DNA of 64,000 bases, taken from positions 51,944 to 115,943 of the forward strand of contig DXGV01000026.1 of assembly GCA_019113745.1 (NCBI GenBank), written 5' to 3'. The DNA is from Candidatus Blautia intestinavium (lineage in GTDB: Bacteria; Bacillota; Clostridia; Lachnospirales; Lachnospiraceae). A program made the position numbers and the translations under genes. Shown piece by piece: positions 16,043 through 25,988 of this stretch; position 1 is the stretch's first letter; each line of letters opens with the position of its first letter. Below the pieces are notes generated by a model. That model saw nothing but the letters and a program-made list of their open reading frames with translations, made no database searches and was not told where the DNA came from.

Positions 16043-18697
16043 TTACTTTTCCATCTGTTTCAGCTGCATGTTTACCTTTTCCATCATTTCTTCATATTTC
16101 TGGAGTTTTTCTTTCTCCTGCTCCACCTTTGCCGCAGGCGCTTTGTTTACGAAATTAGGATTTCCAAGCATACCGCTGCAGCGGGCAATTTCTTTTTTCA
16201 GGCGCTCCTGTTCTTTTTTCAGACGCTCGATTTCTTTTTCTCTGTCTACCAGATCTTCCAGAGGCAGATATACAACCGCGTCGGAAACCACTACGGAAAC
16301 AGCGTCTTCGCCTACGCCTTCTTTTGTCTCCTGTACATGGATGTCGCTGGCGGAGGCCAGATTCACAAAGGATTTCCTGCATTTTTCATATCTTTCACAA
16401 ATCTCCTGATTTTTTCCCACGATGATAAGGCTGGTCTTTCTGTTCGCAGGTACGTTCATCTCTGTGCGGAGGTTTCTGATTCCTCTTACTGCCTCTTTAT
16501 ATCCCTCCACGGCTTTTTCCGCTTCCGGGAAACTTCTTTCCTCTCTGTACTCCGGCCAGGAAGAAATCATGATGGATTCCTCATCCGGAAGAAGCGTACA
16601 GTAGATCTCTTCTGTAATAAACGGCATAAAAGGATGCAAAAGCTTCAGCCCTTCTGTAAGAGCGGTGCGCAATGTCCACAGTGCCTCGCCTGCCGCATCC
16701 GGGTTTTCCTCAGCTTTCCACAGACGCACCTTCGCCATTTCAATATACCAGTCGCAGAGCTCGTCCCACAGGAAATCGTAAACTTTCTGAACGGCAATAC
16801 CCAGTTCATACTTATCCATGTTTTCCGTTACTTCCCGGATCACTGTGTTCAGGCGGGACAGAATCCACTGGTCTTCCGGACAGAGAGCCTTCAGATTTTC
16901 CGGTTCTTTCACCTGGCGTCCTTCCAGATTCATCATGATAAACCGGGAAGCGTTCCAGATCTTATTCGCGAAATTACGGCTGGACTCTACTCTTTCCCAG
17001 TAAAAACGCATATCGTTTCCAGGAGCGTTTCCGGTGATCAAAGTGAGACGCAGAGCGTCCGCGCCGTATTTATCAATGACTTCCAGGGGATCGATTCCGT
17101 TTCCAAGCGATTTGCTCATTTTCCTTCCCTGGGAATCGCGCACAAGCCCATGGATCAGTACATGATGGAAAGGAGCTTTTCCTGTCTGTTCCAGAGCGGA
17201 AAATACCATACGGATAACCCAGAAAAAGATAATGTCATATCCTGTTACGAGCACATCTGTAGGATAGAAATATTCCAGTTCCGGTGTTTTGTCCGGCCAT
17301 CCCAGAGTAGAGAAAGGCCAGAGGGCGGAGCTGAACCAGGTATCAAGGGTGTCTTCGTCCTGATGAAGATGGGCGCATCCGCATTTCGGACATTTCTTCG
17401 GCATCTCTCTGGCAACAACCACTTCCCCGCACTCGTCGCAGTAATAAGCGGGGATTCTGTGACCCCACCAGAGCTGACGGGAAATACACCAGTCGCGGAT
17501 GTTTTCCAGCCAGTGGAGATAAGTTTTTCCAAAGCTCTGGGGAACAAATTCCAGTTCTCCTGTATTCAGGACTTCTATAGCCGCCTTTGCCATCTCGTCC
17601 ATACGCACAAACCACTGAGGCTTGATCATGGGCTCTACCGTAGTTCCGCAGCGGTCATGGGTTCCGACGCTGTGGCTGTGAGGAACCACTTTTACCAGAA
17701 GCCCCTGCTCCTTTAAATCCTCCACCATTGCTTTTCTGGCCTCGTAGCGGTCCATGCCCGCGTATTTTCCACCAAGAGAATTGATGGTGGCGTCGTCGTT
17801 CATAATATTGATTTCAGGAAGATTATGGCGCTTTCCAACCTCAAAGTCGTTTGGGTCGTGAGCCGGAGTAATCTTTACGCAGCCGGTTCCGAATTCCTTA
17901 TCTACATATTCGTCGGCGATCACAGGAATCTGGCGGTCTGTCAGGGGAAGCTTCAGCATCTTTCCTACCAGATCCTTATACCGCTCGTCATCCGGATTCA
18001 CAGCTACAGCCGTATCGCCCAGAAGCGTTTCCGGACGTGTGGTAGCGATTTCTACAAAACGTCCTTCCTCTCCAACGATAGGATAATTGATATGCCAGAA
18101 GAAGCCGTCCTGATCCTCATGTTCTACCTCGGCGTCAGAAATAGACGTCTGGCATACCGGACACCAGTTGATGATCCTGGAGCCTTTGTAAATGTAGCCT
18201 TTTTCATAAAGTTTGATAAATACTTCCTGAACGGCTCTGGAGCACCCCTCGTCCATGGTGAACCTTTCTCTCTCCCAGTCCGCGGAAGCGCCCAGCTTCT
18301 TTAACTGATTGATGATCTTTCCGCCGTACTCTTCCTTCCAGGCCCAGGCATGCTTCAGAAATTCCTCACGGCCGATCTCATTTTTGTCAATGCCTTCTTT
18401 TTTCAGCTTTTCGATAACCTTAACTTCCGTGGCAATGGCCGCATGGTCTGTGCCCGGCTGCCACAGAGCCTCATATCCCTGCATTCTCTTGAAACGGATC
18501 AGAATATCCTGCATGGTCTCATCCAGGGCATGGCCCATATGGAGCTGCCCGGTAACATTGGGCGGCGGCATTACGATCGTAAAAGGTTTTTTGTCAGGAT
18601 TTACTTTTGCGTGGAAGTATCCGTTGTCCATCCATTTTTTGTACAGACGCTCTTCCAGTCCTTTCGGGTCATAAGTCTTTGCAAGTTCTTTGCTCAT
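16043..18697 (-). CDS. valS: Valyl-tRNA synthetase
   Basis: Class I synthetase, 884 residues. HIGH motif appears as PPPNVTGQLHMGHAL near 43-57, KMSKSLGNG near 523-531, editing domain between them, and a C-terminal coiled coil (about 815-884) that binds tRNA. Zinc-binding CDECGE and CPKCGC are near 405-430. The upstream T-box leader makes expression respond to uncharged tRNA-Val. The ATG is preceded by AAGGAGGAATTT. Confidence 0.97.
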   Translation of the reverse strand: MSKELAKTYDPKGLEERLYKKWMDNGYFHAKVNPDKKPFTIVMPPPNVTGQLHMGHALDETMQDILIRFKRMQGYEALWQPGTDHAAIATEVKVIEKLKKEGIDKNEIGREEFLKHAWAWKEEYGGKIINQLKKLGASADWERERFTMDEGCSRAVQEVFIKLYEKGYIYKGSRIINWCPVCQTSISDAEVEHEDQDGFFWHINYPIVGEEGRFVEIATTRPETLLGDTAVAVNPDDERYKDLVGKMLKLPLTDRQIPVIADEYVDKEFGTGCVKITPAHDPNDFEVGKRHNLPEINIMNDDATINSLGGKYAGMDRYEARKAMVEDLKEQGLLVKVVPHSHSVGTHDRCGTTVEPMIKPQWFVRMDEMAKAAIEVLNTGELEFVPQSFGKTYLHWLENIRDWCISRQLWWGHRIPAYYCDECGEVVVAREMPKKCPKCGCAHLHQDEDTLDTWFSSALWPFSTLGWPDKTPELEYFYPTDVLVTGYDIIFFWVIRMVFSALEQTGKAPFHHVLIHGLVRDSQGRKMSKSLGNGIDPLEVIDKYGADALRLTLITGNAPGNDMRFYWERVESSRNFANKIWNASRFIMMNLEGRQVKEPENLKALCPEDQWILSRLNTVIREVTENMDKYELGIAVQKVYDFLWDELCDWYIEMAKVRLWKAEENPDAAGEALWTLRTALTEGLKLLHPFMPFITEEIYCTLLPDEESIMISSWPEYREERSFPEAEKAVEGYKEAVRGIRNLRTEMNVPANRKTSLIIVGKNQEICERYEKCRKSFVNLASASDIHVQETKEGVGEDAVSVVVSDAVVYLPLEDLVDREKEIERLKKEQERLKKEIARCSGMLGNPNFVNKAPAAKVEQEKEKLQKYEEMMEKVNMQLKQMEK

Positions 18698-18736
18698 AAA
18701 ATTCCTCCTTAATCATCACTCTGCTGTAAAGGTATT

Positions 18737-19003
18737 AAAAAACCCTTCACACATTTCTGTGTGAAGGGCGATTTTCACCGCGGTACCACCTTCTTTATGC
18801 GGAATATCCGCATACCTCATTCTCCCTTAACGCGGGATACGTGAAAGCTTACCTGCATCTTTCTCAGCTTTCCGGCTCCAAAGCTACCTTCAGAAGCTTC
18901 TTCCTGAAAATCCCTTACAGCCCAGGGGGATTCCTCTCTGACAGGGAACGCTGCCTACTCCTCTTTTTCTCTGCCTTTCCGCTTTAATTGCTCATGATTT
19001 CAT
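18737..19003 (-). promoter_or_regulatory. T-box riboswitch controlling valS
   Basis: The conserved T-box GGTGGTACCGCG lies at about 18779-18790 (minus strand), followed by a terminator hairpin with 9-bp stem (18743-18768) and T6 (18737-18742). Stem I carries the AG-bulge region GAGTAGG and the CAGAGAGG loop. A GUA triplet (18885-18887) in GAAGGTAGC sits where the specifier is expected and would read valine; this triplet assignment is tentative. A competing antiterminator through the GGTGG bulge is implied by family knowledge. Confidence 0.93.
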
Positions 19004-19010
19004 GAAAATT

Positions 19011-19039
19011 ACTATAATCGCAATTCAGGCAGTTGTCAA
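19011..19039 (-). promoter_or_regulatory. Promoter of the valS T-box leader
   Basis: Minus-strand TTGACA (19034-19039), 17 bases, TATAGT (19011-19016). Predicted start near 19004. Confidence 0.9.
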
Positions 19040-19072
19040 GCAGGATTCCGCAAAATTCACAGATTTCCCACA

Positions 19073-22000
19073 TCATTCCACAGACTTCAGGGATTCCACC
19101 ATATTGATCTTCTTCATCTTTCTGTGCATAAAGATATTGACGATGACGGAAAAAATCCCGGTGATGGCAGCGCAGTAGAGAAAACTTACCGGACGTATCT
19201 CCCGCCCGAACATCACCGCGTCCACCTCCACTGTAACAATCACGTAACGGTGGAGCAGAACGCCCAGTCCCGCGCCGCACAGGATACCCCCTATGGTAAG
19301 GAGGATATTTTCCCTGAGCACATACTCGGAAACTTCCAGATCGTAGAAACCAAGCACCTTTAATGTGGCAAGCTCTCTCTGCCTTTCCGTGATATTGATA
19401 TTATTCAGATTATAAAGAACCACAAAGGCGAGCATACCTGCGGAAACGATGAGGACGACGATCACGATGTCCAGTGTTCCCAGCATACGGTCCACCTGAT
19501 CTGCCGTACTTGTAGTATAGCTGATACTTAAGGCAGCCGGATATTCTATGATCTTCTCTCCTACACGCTCCGCCTGATCCTTATATTCTTCCTTTACGGA
19601 AAAAACAATATCTTCATATTCCGGCTTTTCGCCAAAAGTCTGTTCATATACCGCCGGCGTCATATAGATATAATGTCCCATATAATTTTCCGTGATCACA
19701 GCTACCTTTGCCCGGTACTCCCTGTTGTCTTTTTCCAGTGTGATCTCATCTCCCACCTGGATTCCCATAAGAGTTGCTGTTTTTTCACTGATCGCCGCCC
19801 CTTCATCGGTAAGCTCATACTGTTCTCCGGTAACGCGGTTTCTCAGAGTTACATCCTGGCGGAAATTTTCCAGATTCTCCGGCACATATACATAAACGCT
19901 GATATTGGAATTCCCGGACTGGGCGGTAAGTTTTGTAAGCTGAACTTCCGTAAAACGCTGGATCTCCGGGCTGGATTGCAGATATGCGGTCAGTTCTTCT
20001 CTTTCTGCCGCGGTAGCGTCTTCATCGGAAATGATCGTTCCGTCATAATGCTGGAGTTCTTCGTATTGCTTGCGCGCAATATCAGAAATCGAGTCCTGAA
20101 GACCAAATCCAACCAGCATCAGGGCCATACTCCCGGCAATACCGAAAATCGTCATAAAAAGTCTCTTTTTATATCGGAACAGATTCCTTAAAGAAGATTT
20201 CCAGGTAAAATTCAAATGCTTCCACAAAATCGTGATCCGCTCCACCAGCACCCTCTTTCCTTCTTTTGGAGCGGGAGGCCGCATCAGAGAAGCCGGCGTC
20301 TCAGCCAGGGCTCTGTAGCATGAAAATACCGTGGCGCCTACAGTACACACAACAGCCGCCACAGAAGCGGTCATTGCGTACTTCCACTCATAATGGATCC
20401 TCAGGGTTCCTTCCACATTGTGATACATGATCCCATAAGCTTTGATGATAATATAAGGAAGCAGCTTTTCTCCTATAAGAATGCCGGCGGCGCTTCCTCC
20501 TACAGTAGCCAGGAAAGCATAGTTCAGATACTTGGAAGCAATGGCGTATTTTCCATATCCAAGAGCCTTCAGTGTTCCTATCTGCGTCCTCTGCTCCTCT
20601 ACCATTCTTGTCATGGTGGTAAGACTGATAAGAGCTGCCACCAGGAAAAAGATTACCGGGAATACTTCGCCGATGCTCTTGATCCTGTCTGCATTATCGC
20701 CGTAATCGGAATATTCGGGAAGATCTGTTCTGTCCGTAATAATCCATTCCGGAACCTCGATTTCGTTTAAATCTTCTCTGGCGTCCGCGATCTCTTTTTC
20801 GCCGTCCGCGATCTCTTCCTCAGCTTCCTTTTCTCCGTCCCGGTATTCCTTCCAGCCGTCCTCAAGCTCCTTTTCTCCGTCTTCAAGCTCTTTCTCTGCG
20901 TCTGCAAGTTTCTGTTCATTTGCCGCGATTTCCGCTTCGCCATCCGCAATTTTCTGCTCATTTGCCTGGATCTGGGCTTCTCCGGAAACGAGCCGCTGTT
21001 CGTTTGCCTGAATCTGGGCTTCTCCGGAAGCCAGTTGCTGCCGTCTGGCGTCTATTTCCGCCTGTCCCTGCTGAAGAAGCTGAAGCCCTTCTTCCAGTTC
21101 TTTCTCGCTGGCCTGTATGGTCTTTTCATTTTCCGCGATCTCCTGCTGGGCAGGAGCGAGCTTTTCTTCCTGAGCGGCAATCTCCTGCTGCGCGGGAGCA
21201 AGAAGAACCTCCTGTTCTTCCAGCGACTTTCTTCCCTCATCAATAGCAGTCTGCCCCTGCTGAATCTGGACAAGATTCTGTTCCAGTTCTTCCTTTTTCG
21301 CTTCCGCCTGGGCGATCCCGTCCCGGACAGAAGCCAGACTGCTTTCCAGCCCGGCTTTTGATCCGGCTGTCTGGCTTGCGGCGTCAAAGGCGCTCTGAGC
21401 GTCTGCCTCAGCGCTCTGGGCCGAAGCCAGCTCTCCGCTGGCGGCGCTGACAGCCTCTTCATAAGGAGCCAGATCTTCTTCTGTCAGTTCTCCGGCTTCC
21501 ACCTGGGCCTTCGCCGTCTCCAGAGCCGCCTGGGCGTCTGTAAGTGCCGCCTGTTTTTCTCCTGTTACCGCCTGGGCGTCTGTAAGTGCCTGCTGAAGTC
21601 CGGGGAGCTGGGCCTGGGCTTCATCTGCCTGGACGATCCCGGCTTCTATCTGGGGAATCTGTTCCTGAAGCTGGGCGGTCTGCTGGGTGATCTCCTGCTG
21701 GGCGCTCTGTATCGCGGCGACTCCCGCGTCAAGTTCCTGCTGTCTGGCGTCCAGCTCCGCCCTGCCCTCTTCAATCTGGGCCCGGCCAGACTCCAGCTCC
21801 TTTTTAGCGTTTTCAATCTGGGCTTTCCCTTCTTCCAGCTCTTTTTTTGCCTGAGCAAGCTGAGCTTTTCCATCATCCAGTTTTTCTTTTCCGCTGTAGT
21901 ACTCCTGCCATTTTGCCGCAAGTGTGTTTTCCGCAGCCTCAAGCTGGGCTTTTCCATCATTCATCTGGGCCCTGGCGGAAGCAATCTCATTCCATCCGTT

Positions 22001-22993
22001 AGAGATCGTCTGTCTGGCCGAAGCAATCTCCTGCCGTCCGTCTTCAAGTTCCTGTCTGGCATCCGCAAGTTCCTGCTTTCCGTCCTCATATTCCTGCCGT
22101 CCGTCCTCAAGTTCCTTTTCTCCGTCCTCAAGCTCCTGTCTGGCGTCCGCAAGTTCCTCCTCAGCTTCTTTCCTGCCGTCCTCAAGCTCTTTTTCCGCAT
22201 CGGCTATTTCTTCTTCAGCTTCCGACATCACATCGTTATAACGGATTTCGCATCGCTCTTTTTGTATTCCCTCCACGTTTTTCCGGAGCCGGGCAATCAG
22301 ATTATCATAAGCGTCTGTATAGCTTGTGGTCTTTTCCACCCCATGGGCCCGTATATAAATCTGGGTATAGACTTCCTGGTCAAAATCTCCCGGCAGAATA
22401 TAGGCAAAACCGTTCACCTCTCCGGAGCCCAGCGTGGAATTTCCCCTGTTAAAAGATATGTAAAGAGGGCTTTTTCCGGTTCCTACAACAGTAAAAGTCT
22501 CTGATTTCAGGTTATTCTGATCTTCCGGTTCCTGAAAGACGATCCTGCTTCCTACCTCATATCCCTGGTTCTGCGCAAAAGCATCGTCAAGGAAACACTC
22601 CCCGTTTTTTTCCGGCAGCCTTCCTTCTGTTACAGTAAGCTGATTTGTCTCCTCCGTCATGGATTCCACGTGGAGTACTTTTAAGGAGCCTTCCTCGCCG
22701 CAGAGAACATCGGTGGAGTAAGAGCCTTCCGCAGTTTCCACTCCTTCTGTGTTTTTCAGCGCCTGTACGTCCCCGTCTGTAAGACCCAGGGTTCCCATGA
22801 CCTTCAGATCCATCAGCTTTGTCTGCGTATAATATGCGTCGCCGGAGAGCCTCATATCCGGAGACGCCGCCTGGATGCCTGAAAAGAAGGCCACCCCAAG
22901 GGTCACAATACAGAAAATGGAAATAAAGCGCGCTTTGTTCTTCTTTATTTCCATCCAGAAATCTTTATGTAATGCTTTTTTCACCGGCTTCAC
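19073..22993 (-). CDS. FtsX-family ABC transporter permease with a very long coiled coil
   Basis: 1306 residues. N-terminal TM helix (about 20-42), periplasm-type MacB-like domain (43-240), then an enormous heptad-rich region (about 245-750) of repeated EDGxxELxDA and AQIQANEQ units, followed by two FtsX cores (about 775-900 and 1170-1300), each with about three or four TM helices. The GTG start directly abuts the ATPase stop. Substrate unknown; similar permeases export peptides or lipids or act mechanically in cell-wall control. The predicted external coiled coil of over 500 residues could span the cell wall. Confidence 0.85.
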   Translation of the reverse strand: MKPVKKALHKDFWMEIKKNKARFISIFCIVTLGVAFFSGIQAASPDMRLSGDAYYTQTKLMDLKVMGTLGLTDGDVQALKNTEGVETAEGSYSTDVLCGEEGSLKVLHVESMTEETNQLTVTEGRLPEKNGECFLDDAFAQNQGYEVGSRIVFQEPEDQNNLKSETFTVVGTGKSPLYISFNRGNSTLGSGEVNGFAYILPGDFDQEVYTQIYIRAHGVEKTTSYTDAYDNLIARLRKNVEGIQKERCEIRYNDVMSEAEEEIADAEKELEDGRKEAEEELADARQELEDGEKELEDGRQEYEDGKQELADARQELEDGRQEIASARQTISNGWNEIASARAQMNDGKAQLEAAENTLAAKWQEYYSGKEKLDDGKAQLAQAKKELEEGKAQIENAKKELESGRAQIEEGRAELDARQQELDAGVAAIQSAQQEITQQTAQLQEQIPQIEAGIVQADEAQAQLPGLQQALTDAQAVTGEKQAALTDAQAALETAKAQVEAGELTEEDLAPYEEAVSAASGELASAQSAEADAQSAFDAASQTAGSKAGLESSLASVRDGIAQAEAKKEELEQNLVQIQQGQTAIDEGRKSLEEQEVLLAPAQQEIAAQEEKLAPAQQEIAENEKTIQASEKELEEGLQLLQQGQAEIDARRQQLASGEAQIQANEQRLVSGEAQIQANEQKIADGEAEIAANEQKLADAEKELEDGEKELEDGWKEYRDGEKEAEEEIADGEKEIADAREDLNEIEVPEWIITDRTDLPEYSDYGDNADRIKSIGEVFPVIFFLVAALISLTTMTRMVEEQRTQIGTLKALGYGKYAIASKYLNYAFLATVGGSAAGILIGEKLLPYIIIKAYGIMYHNVEGTLRIHYEWKYAMTASVAAVVCTVGATVFSCYRALAETPASLMRPPAPKEGKRVLVERITILWKHLNFTWKSSLRNLFRYKKRLFMTIFGIAGSMALMLVGFGLQDSISDIARKQYEELQHYDGTIISDEDATAAEREELTAYLQSSPEIQRFTEVQLTKLTAQSGNSNISVYVYVPENLENFRQDVTLRNRVTGEQYELTDEGAAISEKTATLMGIQVGDEITLEKDNREYRAKVAVITENYMGHYIYMTPAVYEQTFGEKPEYEDIVFSVKEEYKDQAERVGEKIIEYPAALSISYTTSTADQVDRMLGTLDIVIVVLIVSAGMLAFVVLYNLNNINITERQRELATLKVLGFYDLEVSEYVLRENILLTIGGILCGAGLGVLLHRYVIVTVEVDAVMFGREIRPVSFLYCAAITGIFSVIVNIFMHRKMKKINMVESLKSVE

Positions 22994-23710
22994 CTACCAT
23001 TCGATTTCTTCCACCGGAGTCGGACGACTGTTCTGTGCCATGGAAGAAACTTTTCCGTTTTTTATACGAATGACTCTGTCTGCCATAGGGGTCAGCGCCG
23101 TATTGTGGGTAATGACGATCACCGTCATTCCTCTGTTCCTGCACATGTCCTGCAGAAGCTTCAGAATCGATTTGCCCGTCTGATAATCCAGCGCGCCGGT
23201 AGGCTCGTCGCAGAGCAGCAGCTTGGGATTTTTTGCGAGAGCTCTGGCAATAGATACTCTCTGCTGCTCTCCTCCGGAAAGCTGGGCGGGAAAATTTCCC
23301 ATTCTTCCTTTCAGTCCTACTTCCTCCAGCACTGTCCTGGCGTCCAGCGGATCCCGGCAGATCTGCAGGGCCAGCTCCACGTTTTCAAGCGCAGTCAGAT
23401 TCGGCACCAGGTTATAAAACTGGAACACAAATCCGATATCTTCTCTTCTGTATCTGGTAAGCTGCCTGTTTGAATACCCGGCAATATCGTTTCCGTCCAC
23501 AAGTATCCTGCCGGAACTTGGCTTATCCATTCCTCCCAGTATATTCAGAACTGTAGTTTTTCCCGCGCCGCTTGGTCCTACGATGATCACGAACTCCCCC
23601 TTCGTGATCTCAAAGCTGATCCCGTCCACAGCGACAATTTTCACTTCCCCGGAGCCGTAAATTTTCGATACGTTTTCTAATTTCACATAAGATTTTTTTT
23701 GACTCCTCAT
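22994..23710 (-). CDS. ABC transporter ATP-binding protein (MacB/LolD type)
   Basis: 238 residues. Walker [10 protein letters not shown] near 44-52, Q-loop [16 protein letters not shown], signature [15 protein letters not shown], Walker [13 protein letters not shown], and H-loop VITHN. It powers the downstream permease, which starts at the next base, so the two form one transporter. Upstream lie a sigma-A promoter and a 5' UTR hairpin. No accessory membrane-fusion protein is present. Confidence 0.93.
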   Translation of the reverse strand: MRSQKKSYVKLENVSKIYGSGEVKIVAVDGISFEITKGEFVIIVGPSGAGKTTVLNILGGMDKPSSGRILVDGNDIAGYSNRQLTRYRREDIGFVFQFYNLVPNLTALENVELALQICRDPLDARTVLEEVGLKGRMGNFPAQLSGGEQQRVSIARALAKNPKLLLCDEPTGALDYQTGKSILKLLQDMCRNRGMTVIVITHNTALTPMADRVIRIKNGKVSSMAQNSRPTPVEEIEW

Positions 23711-23748
23711 AGGCTTCTCCTGTCAGTTCACTTTTCACGTTCTGTTTT

Positions 23749-23785
23749 GAAGAGACCAGGGGAAAACATTCGCCCGGGTCTCTTC
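23749..23785 (-). other. 5' UTR hairpin upstream of the ABC exporter
   Basis: GAAGAGACC (23749-23757) pairs perfectly with GGTCTCTTC (23777-23785) in the leader between the promoter and the ATPase start. No T-run follows on the minus strand, so it is not a plain terminator there; it may stabilise or regulate the mRNA. Confidence 0.55.
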
Positions 23786-23797
23786 TTCTTAGATATA

Positions 23798-23826
23798 AGT
23801 ATAACAGTTTTATACAATTTATTCAA
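23798..23826 (-). promoter_or_regulatory. Promoter of the ABC exporter operon
   Basis: Minus-strand TTGAAT (23821-23826), 17 bases, TATACT (23798-23803), with AT-rich upstream DNA. Confidence 0.75.
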
Positions 23827-23874
23827 TTATTGCCTGTGAAAAAAGTGTGAAAAAGCCTCCATCTCCCTCTTTTG

Positions 23875-25197
23875 TCAGAATAATTCCACCCCTTCCTGGG
23901 AAACTTTTCCAAAAATCAGTTTTTCTGTTTTGGGACGCTCTTCCGATATCTCCACCGCCTCGCGGAATTTTTCTGCCGCGTCATGGAACAGTTCCTCTTT
24001 CGAGGCAAAAAGCACAGCCATTACCTCGCCCCTGGCCACCCGGTCTCCGGGCTTCTTTTTCAGGATAATCCCCGCTCCGTAATCCAGAGCGCTTTCTTTT
24101 GTCTCTCTGCCGGCTCCTAAAAGTACAGAGGCAATTCCGCATTTTTCTGTATCAATATGGAAAATGTAGCCCTCTTTTTCTGCCTTTACCTCCCGGCGCA
24201 GCGGCGCGGCAGAAAGCTTGTCCGTATCCAGAATACATTCTTCATCCCCGCCCTGGGCTTTGACCATGGCAAGGAACCTCTCCAGAGCCCGTCCGCTGTT
24301 CAGCGCTTCCTCAGCCTGTTTCAGACATTCCTCCGCGCTGCCCTTTCCGGCCAGCTCCAGCATACCTGCGGCAAGCCGGAGACTTAGCTGTCTTAAATCA
24401 GAAGGGCCTCCGCCTTTGAGCACCTCCACGGCTTCCTTTACCTCCAGAGCGTTTCCGATATAATTGCCCAGAGGTTCGTCCATATTGGTGATAAGGGCCG
24501 CCGTCCTCTTTCCTGCGGCCTCTCCGATAGCTACCATACATCTGGCTAACGCCGCAGAGTCCTCCAGAGTCTTCATAAAAGCGCCGCTTCCTGTTTTAAC
24601 GTCAAGCAGGATACAATCGCTGCCCGACGCAAGCTTTTTCCCCATAATAGATACGGCGATCAGCGGAATGCTGTCTACTGTGGCGGTTACATCTCTAAGA
24701 GCGTACATTTTTTTGTCCGCCGGAGCCAGATTTCCCGACTGTCCGGCAATACTCAGCCCCGTCCTGTTCGCCACGTCTATGAATTTCTCTTTTGACAGAG
24801 AGGTGCTGAACCCGGGTATGGATTCCAGTTTGTCAATCGTGCCTCCTGTATGCCCCAGACCTCTTCCTGACATTTTCGCCACTTTTACCCCGCAGGCTGC
24901 CGCCACGGGAGCCACGATCAGAGTTGTTTTGTCACCCACGCCTCCGGTGGAATGTTTGTCCACTTTTATTCCCTGTATTCCGGACAGATCCACAATATCC
25001 CCGGAATGGGCTACTGCCTGTGTCATAACTGCTGTTTCCCGGTCCGTCATTCCCCGAAAGTAAACTGCCATCAAGAAGGCGGCCATCTGGTAATCCGGAA
25101 TCTTTCCGGATACATAAGAAGAGATCATGTAATGGATTTCTTCTTCCGTCAGCTCTCCGCCGTCCCTTTTTTTTGCAATACAATCGTATGCCCGCAT
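23875..25197 (-). CDS. pdp: Pyrimidine-nucleoside phosphorylase
   Basis: 440 residues, thymidine/pyrimidine phosphorylase family. Splits uridine, thymidine or deoxyuridine with phosphate into base and (deoxy)ribose-1-phosphate. Phosphate-binding KHSTGGVGDKT near 81-91 and SGRGLGHTGGTIDKLESI near 110-127 are diagnostic. The C-terminal domain has the alpha/beta hammerhead typical of the family. cdd ends 15 bases upstream, forming a nucleoside salvage pair: deaminated cytidine becomes the phosphorylase substrate. Confidence 0.95.
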   Translation of the reverse strand: MRAYDCIAKKRDGGELTEEEIHYMISSYVSGKIPDYQMAAFLMAVYFRGMTDRETAVMTQAVAHSGDIVDLSGIQGIKVDKHSTGGVGDKTTLIVAPVAAACGVKVAKMSGRGLGHTGGTIDKLESIPGFSTSLSKEKFIDVANRTGLSIAGQSGNLAPADKKMYALRDVTATVDSIPLIAVSIMGKKLASGSDCILLDVKTGSGAFMKTLEDSAALARCMVAIGEAAGKRTAALITNMDEPLGNYIGNALEVKEAVEVLKGGGPSDLRQLSLRLAAGMLELAGKGSAEECLKQAEEALNSGRALERFLAMVKAQGGDEECILDTDKLSAAPLRREVKAEKEGYIFHIDTEKCGIASVLLGAGRETKESALDYGAGIILKKKPGDRVARGEVMAVLFASKEELFHDAAEKFREAVEISEERPKTEKLIFGKVSQEGVELF

Positions 25198-25212
25198 AAC
25201 AACACCTCTCTT

Positions 25213-25641
25213 TCAGTGGTCTTTTTCCATATCTTTTCCCGTAAAGCTTAAGGGAAGCAGTTCTTTCAGCTTATAGCGCCTGTACTCCTCTTCACTTTTC
25301 GCAAGAATGATCTCAAATTTTTCCGGATCGCAGAATTCCGCCATCACCTGACGGCAGATGCCGCAGGGCGGGCAGTAATCATAAACATCCGCGTTCTTGG
25401 GTTTTCCTACGATCACTATAGCGTCAAAATCCCTTTTCCCCTCATATACCGCCCGGAAAAGGGCTGTCCTCTCCGCACAGTTGCATGCTCCGTAGGAAGC
25501 GTTTTCTATATTGCACCCGCCATAAACGCTTCCGTCTCCCGCAAGAAGGGCCGCTCCTACTTCAAATCCGGAATAGGGAGCATAAGCTTTCTTCTGTGCC
25601 TGAAACGCTTTTTTTATCAGTTCCTTTCTGTCTGTGTCCAT
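25213..25641 (-). CDS. cdd: Cytidine deaminase
   Basis: 142-residue zinc enzyme converting cytidine and deoxycytidine to uridine forms. Catalytic CAE (Cys55-Glu57) and PCGICRQ (Cys93, Cys96) give the three zinc ligands and the proton-shuttle Glu57. ATG at 25641 is chosen; an in-frame GTG 9 bases upstream lies within the GAGGGTGA ribosome site. Coupled in an operon with pdp. Confidence 0.95.
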   Translation of the reverse strand: MDTDRKELIKKAFQAQKKAYAPYSGFEVGAALLAGDGSVYGGCNIENASYGACNCAERTALFRAVYEGKRDFDAIVIVGKPKNADVYDYCPPCGICRQVMAEFCDPEKFEIILAKSEEEYRRYKLKELLPLSFTGKDMEKDH

Positions 25642-25695
25642 ATTTCTCACCCTCTTCTATGATAGCACAAAAGGGGCTTTTTTGATAACCTGTTT

Positions 25696-25893
25696 TCAGG
25701 CGCCTTGTTCCTGTTTTTTTCTTCGTGTCATCAAGCCGCCGATGCGCCCTGTTTCTTTTGCGGACAGACTTCTCCATCCTCCTTCGATAACTTTATCCAG
25801 AACGCCCAGCTCTCCCGCGATCTCGTATTTTATCTTCTCTTCCTCCGTCAGTTCGCCCCGCAGATATGCCTGAACTTCTTTGTCTTTATTCAA
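25696..25893 (-). CDS. Small acid-soluble spore protein, alpha/beta-type relative
   Basis: 65 residues from a TTG start at 25893 with AAAGGAGTGA upstream. The segment IKYEIAGELGVLDKVIEGGW and the SAKETGRIGGLMTRRKK tail follow the two conserved blocks of alpha/beta SASPs (KxExAxELG and TSRxxGxVGGxMxRR), which coat forespore DNA. The second block is divergent, so a minor family member is likely. Longer upstream-start versions do not fit. A sporulation promoter is expected but I could not assign one. Confidence 0.75.
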   Translation of the reverse strand: MNKDKEVQAYLRGELTEEEKIKYEIAGELGVLDKVIEGGWRSLSAKETGRIGGLMTRRKKQEQGA

Positions 25894-25988
25894 TGTCTTC
25901 ACTCCTTTACTATAATCAGCGTCACTGTACAAAGGACAATACGCTATGGAGAGTATTGACATTTCCGGAGAAATTATACTTTCCCGCC

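Noticed and set aside
15932..17716. 594-codon plus-strand ORF across valS
   Set aside because: Exact antisense of a clear valyl-tRNA synthetase; low-complexity Phe/His/Ser content and no ribosome site.
20760..22250. Short repeats in the permease read as CRISPR-like
   Set aside because: The repeats are coding heptads of varying length and sequence; no regular spacers or leader.
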